From IMG/VR virus record IMGVR_UViG_3300007542_000014, positions 1 through 35,670 of that record: a stretch of 35,670 bases of DNA. One strand, given 5' to 3'. The notes beneath the pieces were generated by a model, which made no database searches, was not told the DNA's origin, and was given only the letters and a program-made list of their open reading frames with translations. The stretch comes from a virus. This document shows, piece after piece, positions 23,712 to 30,629 of this stretch. The position numbers and the translations under genes were made by a program. Each line of letters opens with the position of its first letter. Position 1 is the stretch's first letter.

Positions 23712-23860
23712 CCAACCAAGAAAAAGCAGAGATATTGCAACTGCTTGAGGAATTAGAAGGAGCATTTTCTGAAAATTTCTATATCACAGATAGAGTTGAA
23801 ACAATAACTAAAATAATTAATAAATATGAAAAATCTAAACAAATACTACCATTGGTTTAA
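23690..23860 (+). CDS. Small helical early protein
   Basis: This 56-residue ORF begins MDNFTTITNQEKAEILQLLE. It has acidic helical character and overlaps both neighbours (22 bases upstream, 35 downstream). No family is recognised. Overlap with an out-of-frame ORF on both sides lowers certainty a little, but the whole cluster follows the same pattern. Confidence 0.5.
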   Translation: MDNFTTITNQEKAEILQLLEELEGAFSENFYITDRVETITKIINKYEKSKQILPLV

Positions 23861-24002
23861 AAAATTAGGAGGAGACACAACTAAAATGGATGTATCACAA
23901 ATTCACGAAATATTAAACGAACCTATTTTTTTAATAAGTACGTTTAAAACTAGAGCCGAAGAAATTAAAAATAAGTATAATTATAAATTTAAAACTGTAT
24001 GA
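23826..24002 (+). CDS. Small basic early protein
   Basis: This 58-residue ORF begins MKNLNKYYHWFKKLGGDTTK and is Lys-rich and helical. It ends in an ATGA overlap with the next gene. No family is recognised; it may bind nucleic acid given its charge, which is inference. Confidence 0.5.
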   Translation: MKNLNKYYHWFKKLGGDTTKMDVSQIHEILNEPIFLISTFKTRAEEIKNKYNYKFKTV

Positions 24003-24505
24003 AAACACACATTGACAAATTAAGAAACCCAAACTATTTAGGAGGTTGGGATTTACAAGACCAAAACGGGAAAACTATTGACAAAATAGTAACTATTAAA
24101 GAAATTAAATCCGAACACGTTTTTAACCAAAAGGCGCAAATGGAAGAACCTGTTTTAACTGTTTTCTTTAATGAATGTAAACCTATTATTTTAAATGCTA
24201 CGAACCGTAAAACACTTAAAAAAGTTACAGGGACAGAATACATTGAGGAAATGATAGGCAAGAAAGTACAACTTACTACAAAGCGAATTAAAGCGTTTGG
24301 AGAGTTTCACGATGCTATAAGAATAGTTAATACAGTACCACAAGAAAAAGTTGAGGTAGTAGATATTGAAGCCTGTAAATCTAAATTAAATAAAGCTACA
24401 ACTAAAGAGGAATTAGTAAGTACTTGGAACTCTTTAACTCCTAAAGAAAAATCCACAGCAGAGGTATTAGCCGAAAAAGACAAACTTAAAAACACTTTGA
24501 AATAA
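23999..24505 (+). CDS. Recombination-cluster protein upstream of exonuclease
   Basis: This 168-residue protein starts MKTHIDKLRNPNYLGGWDLQ. Residues 1-115 look like an OB-like or small beta domain (LTVFFNECKPIILNATNRKT, then TKRIKAFGEFHDAIRI). The C-terminal 50 residues are a Lys/Glu-rich helical part. Proteins with the LRNPNYLGSWDL opening commonly precede YqaJ exonuclease genes in Bacteroidota phages. Coupling to the exonuclease by a one-base TAATG overlap supports joint function, perhaps as an annealing or DNA-binding partner. Confidence 0.6.
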   Translation: MKTHIDKLRNPNYLGGWDLQDQNGKTIDKIVTIKEIKSEHVFNQKAQMEEPVLTVFFNECKPIILNATNRKTLKKVTGTEYIEEMIGKKVQLTTKRIKAFGEFHDAIRIVNTVPQEKVEVVDIEACKSKLNKATTKEELVSTWNSLTPKEKSTAEVLAEKDKLKNTLK

Positions 24506-25221
24506 TGATAGTAAGATTTGACATAGAACAACATAGTATCGAATGGTTTGAGGTTAAATGGGGTAAAATAGGAGGTACCAGAGCAAACGGATTATTTATT
24601 AATTCAGATACTTTATTTTACAAAATATTAGCTGAATCAGTAGAATTATTTGATGAAGATTTTGAAGAAGGATTCCAAAACGAAGCAATGGAAAGAGGAA
24701 ATTTATTTGAACCACAAGCGCGTGAAGAGCTAAAAAAATATACAGAAATTGAATTTTTAGAGTGCGGATGGTTGCAAAGTGAAGAAAGTAAACTGTTAGG
24801 CATTTCTCCTGATGGAATTACAAAAGATTTAAAAATACAATGCGAAATTAAATGCCCTCAACCCGTAGCGCATTTAAAAATGTGTGTAGAAAATGAAGTG
24901 CAAAAAGATTATTTACCACAAATAATACACGCGTTTACAGTAAATGAATCACTAGAAAAGTTGTATTTTTGCTCTTATCGCCCTGAGTGCGAAATCAAAC
25001 CTTTATTTATAAAAGAATTTACACGCGATAGCGTTATAGATTTAGGATGGAAAACTAAAGTTGAGGTTAAACAATACGGTAAAAAAGGTCAGGAAATTAA
25101 ACCTAAAATCGAAACGGTCTCAGATTGTAAAACAATACAGCAATGGACATCAATAGCTATTGACGAAGCTGTCAATTTAGAATTAGAGATAACAAAAACA
25201 ATTAATAAATTAAATTTTTAG
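24505..25221 (+). CDS. YqaJ / lambda-type exonuclease
   Basis: This 238-residue nuclease belongs to the YqaJ viral recombinase family (PF09588). The fold marks are MERGNLFEPQAREEL (residues 62-76), SPDG with catalytic Asp103, CEIKCP with Glu114 and Lys116, and YLPQI (136-140) with the conserved Gln. It would resect double-stranded DNA 5' to 3' to expose single strands for annealing. The neighbours, an upstream DNA-binding candidate and a downstream SSB-like protein, make a compact phage recombination module. Confidence 0.88.
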   Translation: MIVRFDIEQHSIEWFEVKWGKIGGTRANGLFINSDTLFYKILAESVELFDEDFEEGFQNEAMERGNLFEPQAREELKKYTEIEFLECGWLQSEESKLLGISPDGITKDLKIQCEIKCPQPVAHLKMCVENEVQKDYLPQIIHAFTVNESLEKLYFCSYRPECEIKPLFIKEFTRDSVIDLGWKTKVEVKQYGKKGQEIKPKIETVSDCKTIQQWTSIAIDEAVNLELEITKTINKLNF

Positions 25222-25224
25222 AAG

Positions 25225-25533
25225 ATGGAATTAACAGGTAAAATTATCAAAATCGGAGAAACAGAAACAGTAGGAAGTGCTGGAACATTTAAAAAACGAC
25301 AAATTGTTATAGCTACCGACGAGCAATATAGTCAGTCAATACCTATTGATTTTGTGCAAGACAAATGTAGTATTTTAGATTCTTACAATGTAGATGAGCA
25401 AGTTAAAGTATCTATTAATATTAGAGGGAACGAGTATCAAGGTAAATACTATTGTAGTATTCAAGGATGGAGAATTGAAAAATTAGGCGAATCACAACCA
25501 CAACAAAGTCAAGAAGGAGACGTTCCGTTTTAA
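25225..25533 (+). CDS. DUF3127 SSB-like single-stranded DNA-binding protein
   Basis: This 102-residue protein matches the DUF3127 pattern (PF11325): MELTGKIIKIGETETVGSAG at the start, then FKKRQIVIATDEQYSQSIPI, with beta strands of an OB-type barrel. It ends in QEGDVPF, an acidic tip like the C-terminal protein-binding tail of SSB proteins. It probably coats single strands and recruits partners during recombination and replication. It follows the exonuclease by three bases. Confidence 0.8.
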   Translation: MELTGKIIKIGETETVGSAGTFKKRQIVIATDEQYSQSIPIDFVQDKCSILDSYNVDEQVKVSINIRGNEYQGKYYCSIQGWRIEKLGESQPQQSQEGDVPF

Positions 25534-25585
25534 ACCAACACTAACACCTCACGATGTATAGGTTAATCGTTTAAAATTTAAGATT

Positions 25586-25900
25586 ATGAAGTACACAAAT
25601 TTAAAAAAATTACTAGTTTTATTTCTAGTATCGGTTGCGATAGTTTTTAAAACTATTGTTTTTCAAAAAGGGTTTAATTGGTTTATTTCCCCTATATTTA
25701 ATATAAACGAAATAAGCTTATGGCAATCAGTAGCCTTTCTTTTATTTATAGGTTTCGTTTTTAAATACAAAGCTAAGGATTTTAATAAGGTAGCAGAGCC
25801 GACTAATTTTGAAGAACTTAAACAGAAAGCTATTTTAAAAATTTCAAATTCAATAATATTTTTATTGTTTTTTACTCTTTTATATAGACTATTTATTTAA
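25586..25900 (+). CDS. Small membrane protein in early operon
   Basis: This 104-residue protein has two or three membrane spans: about residues 10-25, 45-60 and 85-103. The middle loop (KYKAKDFNKVAEPTNFEELK) is charged. It sits between recombination and replication genes but shows no link with DNA metabolism. No family is recognised. A host-envelope or exclusion role is possible without evidence. Confidence 0.55.
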   Translation: MKYTNLKKLLVLFLVSVAIVFKTIVFQKGFNWFISPIFNINEISLWQSVAFLLFIGFVFKYKAKDFNKVAEPTNFEELKQKAILKISNSIIFLLFFTLLYRLFI

Positions 25901-25909
25901 CAATCACCC

Positions 25910-25933
25910 CCGCTCGTTAATTCGGGCGGTTTT
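25910..25933 (+). terminator. Weak terminator or mRNA hairpin
   Basis: CCGCTCG (25910-25916) pairs with CGGGCGG (25923-25929) with one G-T pair and a 6-base loop. Only four T residues follow, so partial termination or an RNA end-stabilising hairpin is more likely than full termination. It lies between the membrane gene and the DnaA-like gene. Confidence 0.4.
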
Positions 25934-25946
25934 AAAAAACTAGAAT

Positions 25947-26312
25947 ATGATAACACTAACCAAAATACTTGAAGTAGTATCCGCTGCATACGTTATAGAT
26001 ACCGAACTATTAAAGTCTAAACAAAGAACAAGACAGCTAGTAATTCCTAGACAAGTTTACTGCTATTTTGCTAGATATTACGCTAAAGAATCCACAACAA
26101 AAATAGGTAAAGAAATAAATCGAGACCATTCAACAGTTTTACATTCAATCAAAGAAATAAATAGTAAATTGAGCGTACATAAAGGAGAAGAAGACCTTAA
26201 TATTATGGTTAATCATATCCAAGATAAACTAAACAAAATCAAAAAATATACTAAAAATGATGAGAAGTTAATTCCTAGCTATGTTAATTTGATTGAAATG
26301 TGTAACAATTAA
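25947..26312 (+). CDS. Free-standing DnaA domain IV-like initiator
   Basis: This 121-residue protein carries the DNA-binding signature of DnaA (Bac_DnaA_C, PF08299): residues 52-71 read TKIGKEINRDHSTVLHSIKE, the RDHSTV motif that binds DnaA boxes. The preceding helix (RQLVIPRQVYCYFARYYAKE) matches the domain IV start. No AAA+ ATPase domain precedes it, and the gene is complete as it stands. It could recognise the phage origin and recruit host or phage replication proteins, or compete with host DnaA. It lies in the replication block, upstream of the DUF6291 and primase-helicase genes. Confidence 0.8.
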   Translation: MITLTKILEVVSAAYVIDTELLKSKQRTRQLVIPRQVYCYFARYYAKESTTKIGKEINRDHSTVLHSIKEINSKLSVHKGEEDLNIMVNHIQDKLNKIKKYTKNDEKLIPSYVNLIEMCNN

Positions 26313-26327
26313 AAAACAATAATAATT

Positions 26328-26510
26328 ATGAAAACAACAATTAAAACATCAATTAAAGGAAAAGAAAATATTTTTGTAAAAGAAAACGTAGATTATGTAT
26401 TCCAAGAGTTAAACAAAAAAGGTAACTTTATGTTTATAACAACAATTTCACACGCTGGGAAAGAAAAGAAAGCAATTATTAAAAAATCACTAATAAAATT
26501 TGCAGAATGA
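26328..26510 (+). CDS. Small basic protein, unknown
   Basis: This 60-residue protein begins MKTTIKTSIKGKENIFVKEN and is rich in Lys and beta strands. It ends in an ATGA-type overlap with the next gene. No family is recognised. Its charge may allow nucleic acid binding. Confidence 0.5.
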   Translation: MKTTIKTSIKGKENIFVKENVDYVFQELNKKGNFMFITTISHAGKEKKAIIKKSLIKFAE

Positions 26511-26674
26511 TAGGTGATTTAAAAGAACGTATAATCGAACTTAGAAAGGAGATAAAATCCTTAAAATACGATAGAAATAAAATTCAAAAAGAAATAGACT
26601 CTAAAGAGGACATTTTGGAGGAATTAGAAAAACTTACAGTAAATCAATTAGATATGTTTGAAAATGAAAACTAA
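26507..26674 (+). CDS. Small coiled-coil protein
   Basis: This 55-residue ORF reads MIGDLKERIIELRKEIKSLK followed by more heptad-like residues, then KLTVNQLDMFENEN. It is probably a coiled-coil dimer. It is coupled by ATGA to the upstream gene and overlaps the downstream one by 11 bases. No family is recognised. Confidence 0.5.
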   Translation: MIGDLKERIIELRKEIKSLKYDRNKIQKEIDSKEDILEELEKLTVNQLDMFENEN

Positions 26675-26885
26675 AACTGAGCTATTAGATAATATAAAAA
26701 AACTAGAACAAGAACTTCATGAATCGAATAATTCTTCTGAGTATTGGAGTCATGAATATAGTGTTATTTTTGAAATGCATGAAAAACTAAAAAGCAAAAT
26801 TAGTAATGATGTAATTTTTAATTTCTTAAGTAATTGTAGCATAATAGACAAAGAGAAACTGGAAAATTTTATAAAAACATTATGA
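26664..26885 (+). CDS. Small helical protein
   Basis: This 73-residue protein uses the ATG at 26664 (MKTKTELLDNIKKLEQELHE) rather than the upstream TTG. The N-terminal half is a coiled coil, and the C-terminal half is a small helical unit (NDVIFNFLSNCSIIDKEKLE). An ATGA overlap leads into the next gene. No family is recognised. Confidence 0.5.
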   Translation: MKTKTELLDNIKKLEQELHESNNSSEYWSHEYSVIFEMHEKLKSKISNDVIFNFLSNCSIIDKEKLENFIKTL

Positions 26886-27064
26886 AAGTAATTTGTAAAC
26901 ATTGTATAAACTCATGTAAAAAATTTGGTCGTGTAGATTGTGATAAATATACATCTATTGCTAGAGCTGAGGTATTAAGAAAAGAAAAAGCTACTTGCTC
27001 TAATCCTGATAGAATTAAAGAACTAGATAAAATCTTAAACGAGTTTGATTATGGGATTAAATAA
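26882..27064 (+). CDS. Small Cys-rich (zinc-binding) protein
   Basis: This 60-residue protein begins MKVICKHCINSCKKFGRVDC. Cys5, Cys8, Cys12, Cys20 and Cys39 include a CxxC and could hold a zinc ion. The C-terminal half is a helix (SNPDRIKELDKILNEFDYG). Small zinc proteins in phage replication blocks are common, but no family is recognised. The terminator at 27139-27166 follows. Confidence 0.55.
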   Translation: MKVICKHCINSCKKFGRVDCDKYTSIARAEVLRKEKATCSNPDRIKELDKILNEFDYGIK

Positions 27065-27138
27065 AAACTCACTATCTTTACAGTTCTAAAATCGTGTTTA
27101 TTTTTTTAGGGGTCGGATCCAAAAAAATTAAGTTTACA

Positions 27139-27168
27139 AAAGCATCATTTATTTTGATGCTTTTTTTT
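27139..27168 (+). terminator. Rho-independent terminator of early operon
   Basis: AAAGCATCA (27139-27147) pairs with TGATGCTTT (27155-27163) around a 7-base loop, followed by T to 27168. The -33 element of the next promoter begins in the last bases of this T run. Confidence 0.85.
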
Positions 27169-27196
27169 GTTTATAATTTAAAAAGGTGTATATTTG
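27167..27196 (+). promoter_or_regulatory. Promoter for structured RNA and replisome genes
   Basis: TTG (27167-27169), 19 bases, TATATTTG (27189-27196). Transcription would start near 27202. It drives the pseudoknot-capable RNA and, on read-through, the HNH, DUF6291 and primase-helicase genes. Confidence 0.75.
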
Positions 27197-27201
27197 CTTA
27201 A

Positions 27202-27298
27202 TGCAACCCACTACTTGCAAGGAAAATATTAGCTAATTAATTTAGCAAACGACAATCCCTGATAGTGTGTAGTGGCTCTATCGGGGATTTGTCTTTTT
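27202..27298 (+). ncRNA. Pseudoknot-capable small structured RNA
   Basis: Between a clean promoter and a T run lie about 97 bases with a rich fold. A stem of 15 bp pairs 27251-27265 with 27278-27293 (one bulged T, one G-T pair). Its 12-base loop contains GTAGTGG (27269-27275), perfectly complementary to CCACTAC (27208-27214), so a pseudoknot can form. A separate 5-bp hairpin, GCTAA (27232-27236) with TTAGC (27242-27246), sits between. The long stem plus T run (27294-27298) also reads as a terminator. A leaderless 11-codon ORF (27201-27236) overlaps but is doubtful. No known RNA family is recognised. Confidence 0.6.
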
Positions 27299-27342
27299 AT
27301 TAACTTAAGAGTTTATCCGTAACTATCAAAACGGTTGTTATT

Positions 27343-27933
27343 ATGAAAGAAATATGGAAAGATATTTTTGGTTATGAGGGTTATTATCAAATATCAAATT
27401 ATGGTAATATTAGGTCTTTAGATAGAACTTATACCGATTCAATTAATAGGGTTGTATTTAAAAAAGGGAAAGAACAAAAAAAATATATTAGAAGAAATTA
27501 TTACTCTGTTTGGCTAAATAAGAATAATAAATCAACTCCTTTTTCAATTCATAGATTAGTTGCATTGCATTTTATATGTAACTACAAAAACAAAAAATAC
27601 GTAAATCACATTGACGGGAATAAATTAAACAATCATTTTCTAAACTTAGAATGGTGTACTCCTAAAGAAAATACTAATCACGCAATTAAAAATAATTTAA
27701 TAGTTTTTAATTCTGGAGAAAATTCAAGATGTGTAAAACTAAAAGAAAATCAAGTTTTTTATATTTTAAACAGCAACTTAACACAACAAGAATTAGCTGA
27801 TAAATTCAATGTATCTCGTTCAAATATTAGCGCAATAAGAAGGGGTAAAAGTTGGAAAGATTTCGCTAAAACACTTCGTACTGAAATAAATAAAATTACG
27901 GAATTGGAAGGAGGTAAAAATGGCACAAGATAA
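27343..27933 (+). CDS. HNH homing endonuclease (NUMOD4 type)
   Basis: This 196-residue protein is a free-standing homing endonuclease. Residues 1-50 form a NUMOD4 domain (EIWKDIFGYEGYYQISNYG). The HNH core follows: SIHRLVALHF (68-77), VNHIDGNKLNNHFLNLEWCT (87-106), with His70, His89 and the conserved Asn. Residues 135-172 form a helix-turn-helix (TQQELADKFNVSRSNISAIR). The enzyme cuts at a specific DNA site to spread its gene. It lies between the early structured RNA and the DUF6291 gene, and overlaps the latter by 14 bases. Confidence 0.9.
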   Translation: MKEIWKDIFGYEGYYQISNYGNIRSLDRTYTDSINRVVFKKGKEQKKYIRRNYYSVWLNKNNKSTPFSIHRLVALHFICNYKNKKYVNHIDGNKLNNHFLNLEWCTPKENTNHAIKNNLIVFNSGENSRCVKLKENQVFYILNSNLTQQELADKFNVSRSNISAIRRGKSWKDFAKTLRTEINKITELEGGKNGTR

Positions 27934-28567
27934 AAAGTCTTTTGTTTTATATGCTGATTTATTAAAAAGCATAGAACATTTAACCAATGAAGAAAAGGGA
28001 ATTTTATTTAATCATTTATTGGAATATGTTAATGATAAAAACCCAATTTTAACTGATAGATTAATTTTAACTGCTTGGAAACCAATAGAATTACAACTTA
28101 AAAGGGATTTAATAAAATTTGAAGAAGTTAAAGAAAAAAGAAGCAAAGCAGGTAAGCGTTCAGCAGAATTAAGAGCGTTAAAAGATGATGAACAAAACTC
28201 AACAAATTCAACACATGTTGAAAGTGTTAAACAGTGTTCAACAAATCCAACTGTAAATGATAATGTAAATGTAAATGTAAATGTTAATGATACTGTTAAT
28301 GTAATAAAAAAGAAAAGAGTAGTAAATAAATTTACACCACCACAACAAATTGAAGTTATTGATTATTTTATTGAAAATGGTTACTCTAAAGATTTAGCTG
28401 AAAAGGCATTCAAATATTATGAGACTGGACAATGGAAAGATGGTAAAGGAAACCAAGTTAAGAATTGGAAACAAAAAATGCAGTCGGTTTGGTTTAAAGA
28501 AGAAAATAAAACTGATAGCCAACAAAAACAAAAATATACTATTCCAACAAAATATAATCTAATTTAA
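27920..28567 (+). CDS. Replication protein, DUF6291 / DnaD-like
   Basis: This 215-residue protein has three parts. Residues 1-90 match DUF6291 (SFVLYADLLKSIEHLTNEEK, KERRSKAGK-type segment). Residues 95-140 form an Asn/Val-rich linker in which the pattern NVN repeats (low-complexity DNA at about 28251-28303). Residues 140-200 resemble the C-terminal DnaD-type unit (YYETGQWKDGKGNQVKNWKQ) that loads helicase. It directly precedes the primase-helicase, so a loader or replisome-organiser role is well supported by context. Confidence 0.7.
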   Translation: MAQDKKSFVLYADLLKSIEHLTNEEKGILFNHLLEYVNDKNPILTDRLILTAWKPIELQLKRDLIKFEEVKEKRSKAGKRSAELRALKDDEQNSTNSTHVESVKQCSTNPTVNDNVNVNVNVNDTVNVIKKKRVVNKFTPPQQIEVIDYFIENGYSKDLAEKAFKYYETGQWKDGKGNQVKNWKQKMQSVWFKEENKTDSQQKQKYTIPTKYNLI

Positions 28568-28569
28568 TT

Positions 28570-30420
28570 ATGGCAAATATTCAAGATTGGAATTTAATCG
28601 ACAGTAATAAGACAAACGGAACGGCAAAATTAAAATGCCCTGTTTGCACACCAATAAGAAAAAATAAAAGTGACAGAAGCCTTTTTGTAAATTTTAACAA
28701 TGGTGTTGCTAAATGTTTTAATAATGGTTGTGATGCTTTATTCTTTCGTGATAGCATAGAAAAAAGTATAGTTCAAAATAATTACACGCTACCAAGTCAG
28801 GAATTTAGAAATTATACTAAACTTTCAGATAAATTGGTTAAATACTGTGAGGATGTAAGAAAAATTAAACAATACACTTTAAATAAGTTTGAAGTTACAG
28901 AAGAGTCATACTACCAACCGTCAACACAAAAAGAAGAAAATAATATTGTTTTTAATTATTTCGAAGGAGATACTTTGGTAAATAAAAAATATCGTTCTGG
29001 AACTAAGAAATTTACACAAAGCAAAAACGGAAAACCAATATTTTACAATATTAATTCTATTATTGGTCAAGATGAATGCTACATTGTAGAAGGTGAGTTT
29101 GATGTAATGGCTTTGTATGAAGTTGGTATTGAGAATGTAATTTCAATTCCTAATGGAGCAAATGACAATGATAATTATTGGGTTAATTCTGAAAAATACA
29201 TCAAAGACATTAAAAAGTTTTACATTGCAACTGACAACGATGAGAGCGGAAATAATGTAGCTGAAAAGATAGCGCAACGTTTAGGGCGTTGGAGATGTGA
29301 AAGAGTTTTATTTGACGGTAAAGATGCAAACGAAGATTTAATTAATGGTGTTTTAGAAAAATCAATTTACAATACAAAAAAATATCCTGTTAGTGGTACT
29401 TTTAGTGTATCAGATTTATATGATGATATTTTAGAACTTTACGATAAAGGTTTACCTGATACTATCTATCCAAAACAAAAATGGTTCGGTAATCTAAAAA
29501 ATAACTATTCTGTAATGCGTGGGCATTTGATTACTGGAACTGGTATTCCATCTCATGGTAAATCAAACTTTACAGAATGGTATGTTTTAAATTTGCTTTT
29601 CGATTATAATTTAAAAGTTAGTTTTTTCTCTCCTGAGCATAGCCCAATGGCATTACATCAAAGTACATTTATACAAAAGGTTACAGGAAGAAGTTTTTGG
29701 AAAGACCACGAAAATTTGCCAAGAATCACAAAAGAAGAAATTGCGAAGTATCACGATTGGGCGAATGAGAAAATTTATTTAACTTCCCCTGATAATGGAG
29801 ATGTGGCAAATTGGGATTGGCTTATAGATAAATTTAAAGAGCAAATGATAACTTTTGGAATTGATATTTTTGTTATCGATGCATTTAATAAAGTTGAATT
29901 GCAAGGGAAAGAAACTTTAAAAGAAATAAACAAAGTCCTTACAAAATTAACATCATTTGCTCAAGCTAACAATGTAATTATATTTTTGATTGCACATCCT
30001 ACTAAAATGAAAAAAAACAATGAGGGTATTTATGATATGCCAAGTTTATACGATGTGTCGGGTTCTGCTGATTTTAGAAACCAAACGCACGACGGATTTT
30101 GTGTTTATAGATATTTTGCAAATGAAAATGGTCAAGAAGATTTTACAAGAATAGTAAATTTAAAAACAAAGTTTAGTTTTCAAGGCAATATCGGAGAGTT
30201 TGAAGATTTCGAGTATCATTTACCTAGCGGAAGGTATTACGCTAAAGATACGGAAGCACCAACTTTTTCTTTAATTGATTTTTATAAAAAAGATAAAGAG
30301 CAAATAAATAAACAGATTGAAGAAGAAGAACCAAAAATTTACACAGCTACTCCAGAAGAAGCATTTGGAGAAGTTGACCCGTTCGGAAATGAATTAAATA
30401 ATAATGAAGTACCATTTTAA
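28570..30420 (+). CDS. Primase-helicase (TOPRIM and DnaB-like)
   Basis: This 616-residue fusion resembles T7 gp4 in plan. A zinc-binding part uses CPVC (residues 23-26), Cys49 and Cys54. The TOPRIM primase part has EGEFD (174-178) and DNDESG (222-227). The helicase part has Walker A GIPSHGKS (325-332), Walker B FVIDAF (434-439) and a sensor-like HPTK (476-479). It would unwind DNA and make primers at the fork. Its C-terminus ends NNEVPF, like an SSB tail. It follows the DUF6291 gene by two bases. Identification is firm for helicase and TOPRIM parts, good for the zinc part. Confidence 0.9.
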   Translation: MANIQDWNLIDSNKTNGTAKLKCPVCTPIRKNKSDRSLFVNFNNGVAKCFNNGCDALFFRDSIEKSIVQNNYTLPSQEFRNYTKLSDKLVKYCEDVRKIKQYTLNKFEVTEESYYQPSTQKEENNIVFNYFEGDTLVNKKYRSGTKKFTQSKNGKPIFYNINSIIGQDECYIVEGEFDVMALYEVGIENVISIPNGANDNDNYWVNSEKYIKDIKKFYIATDNDESGNNVAEKIAQRLGRWRCERVLFDGKDANEDLINGVLEKSIYNTKKYPVSGTFSVSDLYDDILELYDKGLPDTIYPKQKWFGNLKNNYSVMRGHLITGTGIPSHGKSNFTEWYVLNLLFDYNLKVSFFSPEHSPMALHQSTFIQKVTGRSFWKDHENLPRITKEEIAKYHDWANEKIYLTSPDNGDVANWDWLIDKFKEQMITFGIDIFVIDAFNKVELQGKETLKEINKVLTKLTSFAQANNVIIFLIAHPTKMKKNNEGIYDMPSLYDVSGSADFRNQTHDGFCVYRYFANENGQEDFTRIVNLKTKFSFQGNIGEFEDFEYHLPSGRYYAKDTEAPTFSLIDFYKKDKEQINKQIEEEEPKIYTATPEEAFGEVDPFGNELNNNEVPF

Positions 30421-30421
30421 A

Positions 30422-30565
30422 ATGAAAGATATAATAAAAGAATATTTAGAATTTGAGTGTAAAAATCAAATGTTAGTTAGAAAAATGATTAATAGAAAAA
30501 TTGAAGAAGTTGATAAAATAAATAGATTTTCTATCGCTTCTGTAAAACAAACAATAAAAAAATGA
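30422..30565 (+). CDS. Small basic protein, unknown
   Basis: This 47-residue helical ORF begins MKDIIKEYLEFECKNQMLVR one base after the primase-helicase stop, and is Lys/Arg rich. Position suggests a replication accessory, but no motif supports it. An ATGA overlap connects it with the next small ORF. Confidence 0.5.
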   Translation: MKDIIKEYLEFECKNQMLVRKMINRKIEEVDKINRFSIASVKQTIKK

Positions 30566-30627
30566 ATCACGAAATAAAAATAAAACCTTTATTATGTTTT
30601 TGGATAAAGATAATTGACTATATTTGA
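30562..30627 (+). CDS. 21-residue peptide ORF, doubtful
   Basis: An ATGA overlap starts MNHEIKIKPLLCFWIKIIDY and it stops one residue later, inside the TATATTTG box of the promoter at 30600-30626. It may be a truncated gene interrupted by insertion of the downstream endonuclease unit. Confidence 0.25.
   Translation: MNHEIKIKPLLCFWIKIIDYI
30600..30626 (+). promoter_or_regulatory. Promoter of second endonuclease gene
   Basis: TTG (30600-30602) and TATATTTG (30619-30626) are separated by 16 bases, shorter than elsewhere. The expected start site falls at or near the ATG at 30630, so the mRNA would be leaderless. Confidence 0.5.
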
Positions 30628-30629
30628 AT

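Noticed and set aside
24034-24803. Three minus-strand open frames over the recombination genes.
   Set aside because: They lie opposite the firmly identified exonuclease and its partner, with shadow-type composition.
20079-27321. DnaA boxes TTATCCATA (20079) and TTATCCGTA (27313) as a replication origin.
   Set aside because: Only single imperfect sites at distant places; no cluster or AT-rich unwinding element next to them can be told apart from the general AT richness.
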